A stretch of DNA of 64,000 nt from Sinohyriopsis cumingii (Eukaryota; Mollusca; Bivalvia; Unionida; Unionidae). Below the pieces are notes generated by a model, which was given only the letters and a program-made list of their open reading frames with translations, made no database searches and was not told the DNA's origin. The stretch is taken from NCBI GenBank assembly GCA_028554795.2, contig CM068839.1, positions 90,368,182 through 90,432,181 on the forward strand, read 5' to 3'. Below, in pieces: positions 61,701 to 64,000 of this stretch. The translations under genes and the position numbers were made by a program. Within the stretch, counting starts at the first letter, position 1. Every line of letters starts with the position of its first letter.

Positions 61701-61975
61701 GACAGATTTTTTCCACCAATTACAGGATCTCGTTTATCACGTGTGATCCATACATCAATTTAATTATAAACAATAAATTTTATTCTGAATATAAATTTTT
61801 TATCACCTAACAAATTAATTATTTTTTTAGCTCGTATATCATTCATTGTGTTATCAACGGTGTTAGTTTTCCATGATGACCACACATGAGCCACACCGTC
61901 ATCGTAAAATTCTTTCTTGGCATGACTTATTTCAGGTAAATCGTATTCGGCTTCATGAAGATCAAATAAACTCAT
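58713..61975 (-). pseudogene. DNA polymerase B/SF1 helicase/HNH gene, right element
   Basis: Likely start ATG at 61975 (MSLFDLHEAEYDLPEI); about 3.26 kb or 1,090 codons with at least five stops or frameshifts. The N-terminal third is unrecognised. Polymerase B motif A is SFDTTACYP (60802-60828), the motif-B region is GRKIIGKFTQGG (about 60435-60470) and motif C is VATDSFYV (60150-60173). The catalytic Asp of the usual DTDS is kept, though its first Asp is Ala. The helicase follows: GGSGKTTRM (about 59915-59945), IIWDEIS (about 59722-59742), MCSDHGQP, HSSQG (about 59138-59155) and LAVSRV. The C-terminal HNH (58713-58870) has CNC, FTVDRKNNQLGHTREN and CLECNR. It probably replicates the viral genome; the HNH role is unknown. 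Confidence 0.82.
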
Positions 61976-62006
61976 TGTTATATTTTAAACAAATATCTAA
62001 ATAATA
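61976..62006. promoter_or_regulatory. Divergent viral promoter spacer
   Basis: 31 bp of AT-rich DNA (TTATATTTTAAACAAATATC) separate the starts of the minus-strand polymerase gene and the plus-strand zinc-protein gene. The spacer holds a TATA-like core readable on both strands. The transcription role is inferred. Confidence 0.4.
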
Positions 62007-62293
62007 ATGAATCAATGCAAATGGTTCATGTTTGGTTCGTTTACTTGTTGCAATAAGTCATGTCGAGGTGAATTTTGTGGAGAACATTTAGCGTGTTTCG
62101 TAGAACCGGTCCAGGACCAACTAGATGCATCAAATGTAGTATCGGAATTCGTGGAAAAACACGAATATGCATACAACTCGGCGGAAAACGCTATCGAGAA
62201 ATGAAAAGATACTATGATAAAAAATCACCTGATAGTGATATCGCTATCAGATGTGAAGAATATTATTTAAATAGGTTTTCAGACAAACTTTGA
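62007..62293 (+). pseudogene. Small Cys-rich zinc protein
   Basis: Opens MNQCKWFMFGSFTCCNKSCR with CGEH, then a one-base shift near 62085 moves the coding to the frame RRTGPGPTRCIKCSIGI ... KRYREMKRYYDKK, ending FSDKL at 62293. Two Cys pairs and CxxH suggest one or two zinc-binding knuckles. I do not recognise a family with a known role. It opens a plus-strand run with the HNH and small-ORF genes. Confidence 0.5.
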
Positions 62294-62316
62294 TTTAGAC
62301 AAATAAATAATTGTAT

Positions 62317-62819
62317 ATGGATACAGTATTCAACAAGCATCCAATCATTGACAGCTACGAAGCATCATGCAACGGTGTTGTCAGACATTGTAAATCGCAA
62401 AAACTTGTTGGTAACATTAGTAATGCTGGTTATCTTCGTGTTATAGCCGGAAAGAAAAATTATCTTAGTCATAGATTTGAATACGAGTGTTTTCACGGAC
62501 CATTAAAGGATGGGTTCGTAATCGATCATATTGATGGAAACACACTTAATAATTCATAAATAATCTTCAAGCAGTAACACCAAGTGAAAATACTTTGAAA
62601 GGAAATGCTGGTTATAATGATAAAACAGCCAAGGGGATTAAATCGGTAAATCTAGATACCGGTGAAGAGATGATATTTCTTTCGATGTATTCTGCTGGTA
62701 AATATTTTAGTATTCACCGTGATTCAGTACGCAAAGAAGCAGAAGGAATGTATAATTCATCATTTTCATATAAATCTGGAGAGTGGATCAAATTTAGTTA
62801 TGTTCCGATAACTAAATAA
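62317..62819 (+). pseudogene. NUMOD-HNH homing-type endonuclease
   Basis: From the ATG at 62317 the first frame has SCNGVVRHCKSQKLVGNIS, a beta-hairpin GYLRVIAGKKNYLSHRFEYE, and the HNH core FVIDHIDGNTLNN. One base is missing near 62556, and the second frame continues LQAVTPSENTLKGN, then a NUMOD1-like DNA-binding helix (MYSAGKYFSIHRDSVRKEAEG) to the stop at 62819. This is the architecture of HNH homing-like endonucleases of phages and large DNA viruses (NUMOD4-HNH-NUMOD1). As a free-standing gene it could have spread by cutting empty sites. Confidence 0.75.
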
Positions 62820-62867
62820 TAACATAATTCTGCACCAAAATCAATTATATTTTAGAAAAGATTATCT

Positions 62868-62892
62868 ATTTGGTATATATAATATACCAAAT
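62868..62892. promoter_or_regulatory. 11-bp-arm palindrome in a viral intergenic region
   Basis: ATTTGGTATAT and its reverse complement are separated by 3 bases, 50 bp after the HNH gene and about 55 bp before the next start. It could be an operator, part of an AT-rich promoter or a terminator. Confidence 0.4.
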
Positions 62893-62946
62893 TCACATTT
62901 TTTTACTGTTAGAAATAAAAATTCAGTATAATGTATATACCGAATC

Positions 62947-63317
62947 ATGAACGAAGAAAATATCAACGAAGTAACTAAATCCATTAGGTATTAAAAATTA
63001 AAGAAATATCGCTATCAGCCGAGTTAGATTCGGACAGGATCATTGAAGATTTTTATTTACTGGCACAAAACAAGCAAGAAGGTAGATATGTTTTATCGTC
63101 TGAATATAAATTTATAAAGAAAATTCAATCAGCAATGTATCAATCATTGCCTGACAACGATGAATCAGCGATAAAAGAATTTACAGCGCTAGCTAACCCT
63201 GTTGAAAAAATCCGATCGGAATTGTCTGACGAATACGAAGCTAAAAAAGTAATTAGTACTCGTGTGCGACAACTAAAAAAATGCTTAATGAAGAAAAGTA
63301 ATAAATGTCATTTTTAA
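62947..63317 (+). pseudogene. Small viral ORF of unknown function
   Basis: Starts MNEENINEVTKSIR and breaks by a frameshift near 62985-63005. It then runs as a Glu/Lys/Ser-rich helical protein (ISLSAELDSDRIIEDFYL, EYKFIKKIQSAMYQSLPDN, RVRQLKKCLMKK) to the stop at 63317. About 123 codons. No family recognised; charged helices only. Confidence 0.5.
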
Positions 63318-63403
63318 TAAAACTAAAACAAAATGATAATTTGTCAGATTTTTATCGTTTTTTTTTTTTGTTCATTTTTTCAGGTATACAACTATGATAT
63401 TCT

Positions 63404-63465
63404 TGCATGGGGGAACTTTCATTTTTCCTAATAATAATATTATTTACTGAAAGTTCCAACATGCA
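63404..63465. terminator. Hairpin between convergent viral genes
   Basis: TGCATGGGGGAACTTTCA and TGAAAGTTCCAACATGCA pair at 16 of 18 positions, with a 26-base AT-rich loop. It lies 87 bp after the plus-strand ORF stop and 10 bp from the minus-strand gene stop, so a bidirectional 3'-end or recombination role is plausible. Confidence 0.5.
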
Positions 63466-63475
63466 GTTATTTTTT

Positions 63476-64000
63476 TTATGATCGCACCAATAAGTTTATA
63501 CCTAATGTTTCTCCGCGCAGATCAAGCAGATTTCCAGACTGATCCGATAGACGAAAATTTACTCTTGAAAATAAATTATTATGACACCGAAGATAAACCG
63601 GATTAATTGGCTCTTGTAGGATTAAAAACCCTGGTGGTATACCTTTTGGTGAAAATGACTAAATAAAACCTTGTTGTGCTTGATTTGACACCGACGCGTC
63701 CGCGCTGTAGCTGTTTTCGATGATATCGGAATTAAGATTAACTGCAACAACATTAGTTATATTTACAACTTCCGGTGAAATATGCCGGCCACCGCCAGAT
63801 GGATCATTGTCACGCATTAAAATAGATGCTGGTGGTAGTGATTTTCTCCACGCATCATGTAATTTAGGAAATAATTCATCGATGGTGTCGGTGACGGAGT
63901 TTTTTTAGTTCATCTGCGTTATAACCAGGTAATATATAATTCACCAGCGTTGCCTCAGTTAGCGAATACTCCGTTAAAAATTTCTGTTTATTGTCTGATC
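63476..64000 (-). pseudogene. Capsid-associated protein Y, right element (partial)
   Basis: The minus strand reads from the window edge: KFLTEYSLTEATLVNY, a frameshift near 63907, SLPPASILMRDNDPSGGGRHI, an in-frame TAG near 63660, then SFSPKGIPPGFLIL and the terminal SRVNFRLSDQSGNLLDLRG to the stop at 63476. Each segment has a counterpart in Y of the left element (51770-52110), but this copy has an extra segment of about 45 residues that the left copy lost. The N-terminal part lies beyond the window. Confidence 0.65.

Overview
This window is animal nuclear DNA: AT-rich, intron-bearing, and full of microsatellites, tRNA-derived SINEs and decayed non-LTR retrotransposons. There are no prokaryotic operons, ribosome binding sites or CRISPR arrays. 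The SINE families, a fibronectin-III/AIG1-type GTPase gene and the abundance of Maverick-type insertions fit a mollusc, perhaps a bivalve, but the species is an inference.

Layout. (1) 0-17 kb: a decayed LINE (about 1.05-2.99 kb), a 28-bp minisatellite, two divergent copies of a promoter-like block with a TATA box (about 0.56-0.83 and 5.6-6.07 kb), a second LINE fragment (9.69-10.23 kb), and otherwise empty AT-rich DNA with SINEs and simple repeats. (2) 17.2-26.3 kb: the one convincing host gene. One large exon encodes nine FN3 domains, a short exon carries the P-loop, and a long terminal exon carries the rest of an AIG1-like GTPase domain, a coiled coil and a Cys-rich motif. (3) 26.2-32.6 kb: the 3' end of that gene plus its flank is duplicated. 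Each copy is followed by remnants of a Maverick/Polinton-type virus, and one viral integrase fragment is joined in frame to the duplicated GTPase tail. (4) 33-47 kb: SINEs, fold-back repeats, a minus-strand L1-like LINE relic, and a large imperfect tandem duplication. (5) 47.4-64 kb: two Polinton/adintovirus-like elements arranged head to head around about 56.4 kb. The left one reads major capsid 3' end, pX-like, adenain-like protease, fibre, membrane protein and two paralogous capsid-associated genes, then a DNA polymerase/helicase/HNH gene, then integrase and PLA2 on the opposite strand. The right one reads ATPase(-), PLA2(+), integrase(+), polymerase/helicase/HNH(-), zinc protein(+), NUMOD-HNH endonuclease(+), a small ORF(+), and a capsid-associated gene(-) that runs off the window.

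Taken together, the copies give the gene order of one viral lineage: packaging ATPase and PLA2 fire divergently from a spacer of 14-18 bp, and integrase and polymerase meet tail to tail with overlapping 3' ends. The most unusual item is one polypeptide joining a family-B DNA polymerase palm, an SF1 (Pif1/RecD-like) helicase and an HNH nuclease. The core enzyme genes (ATPase, PLA2, integrase, polymerase), the protease and the fibre all carry frameshifts or stops, so these are endogenous relics, though many lesions are single-base changes.
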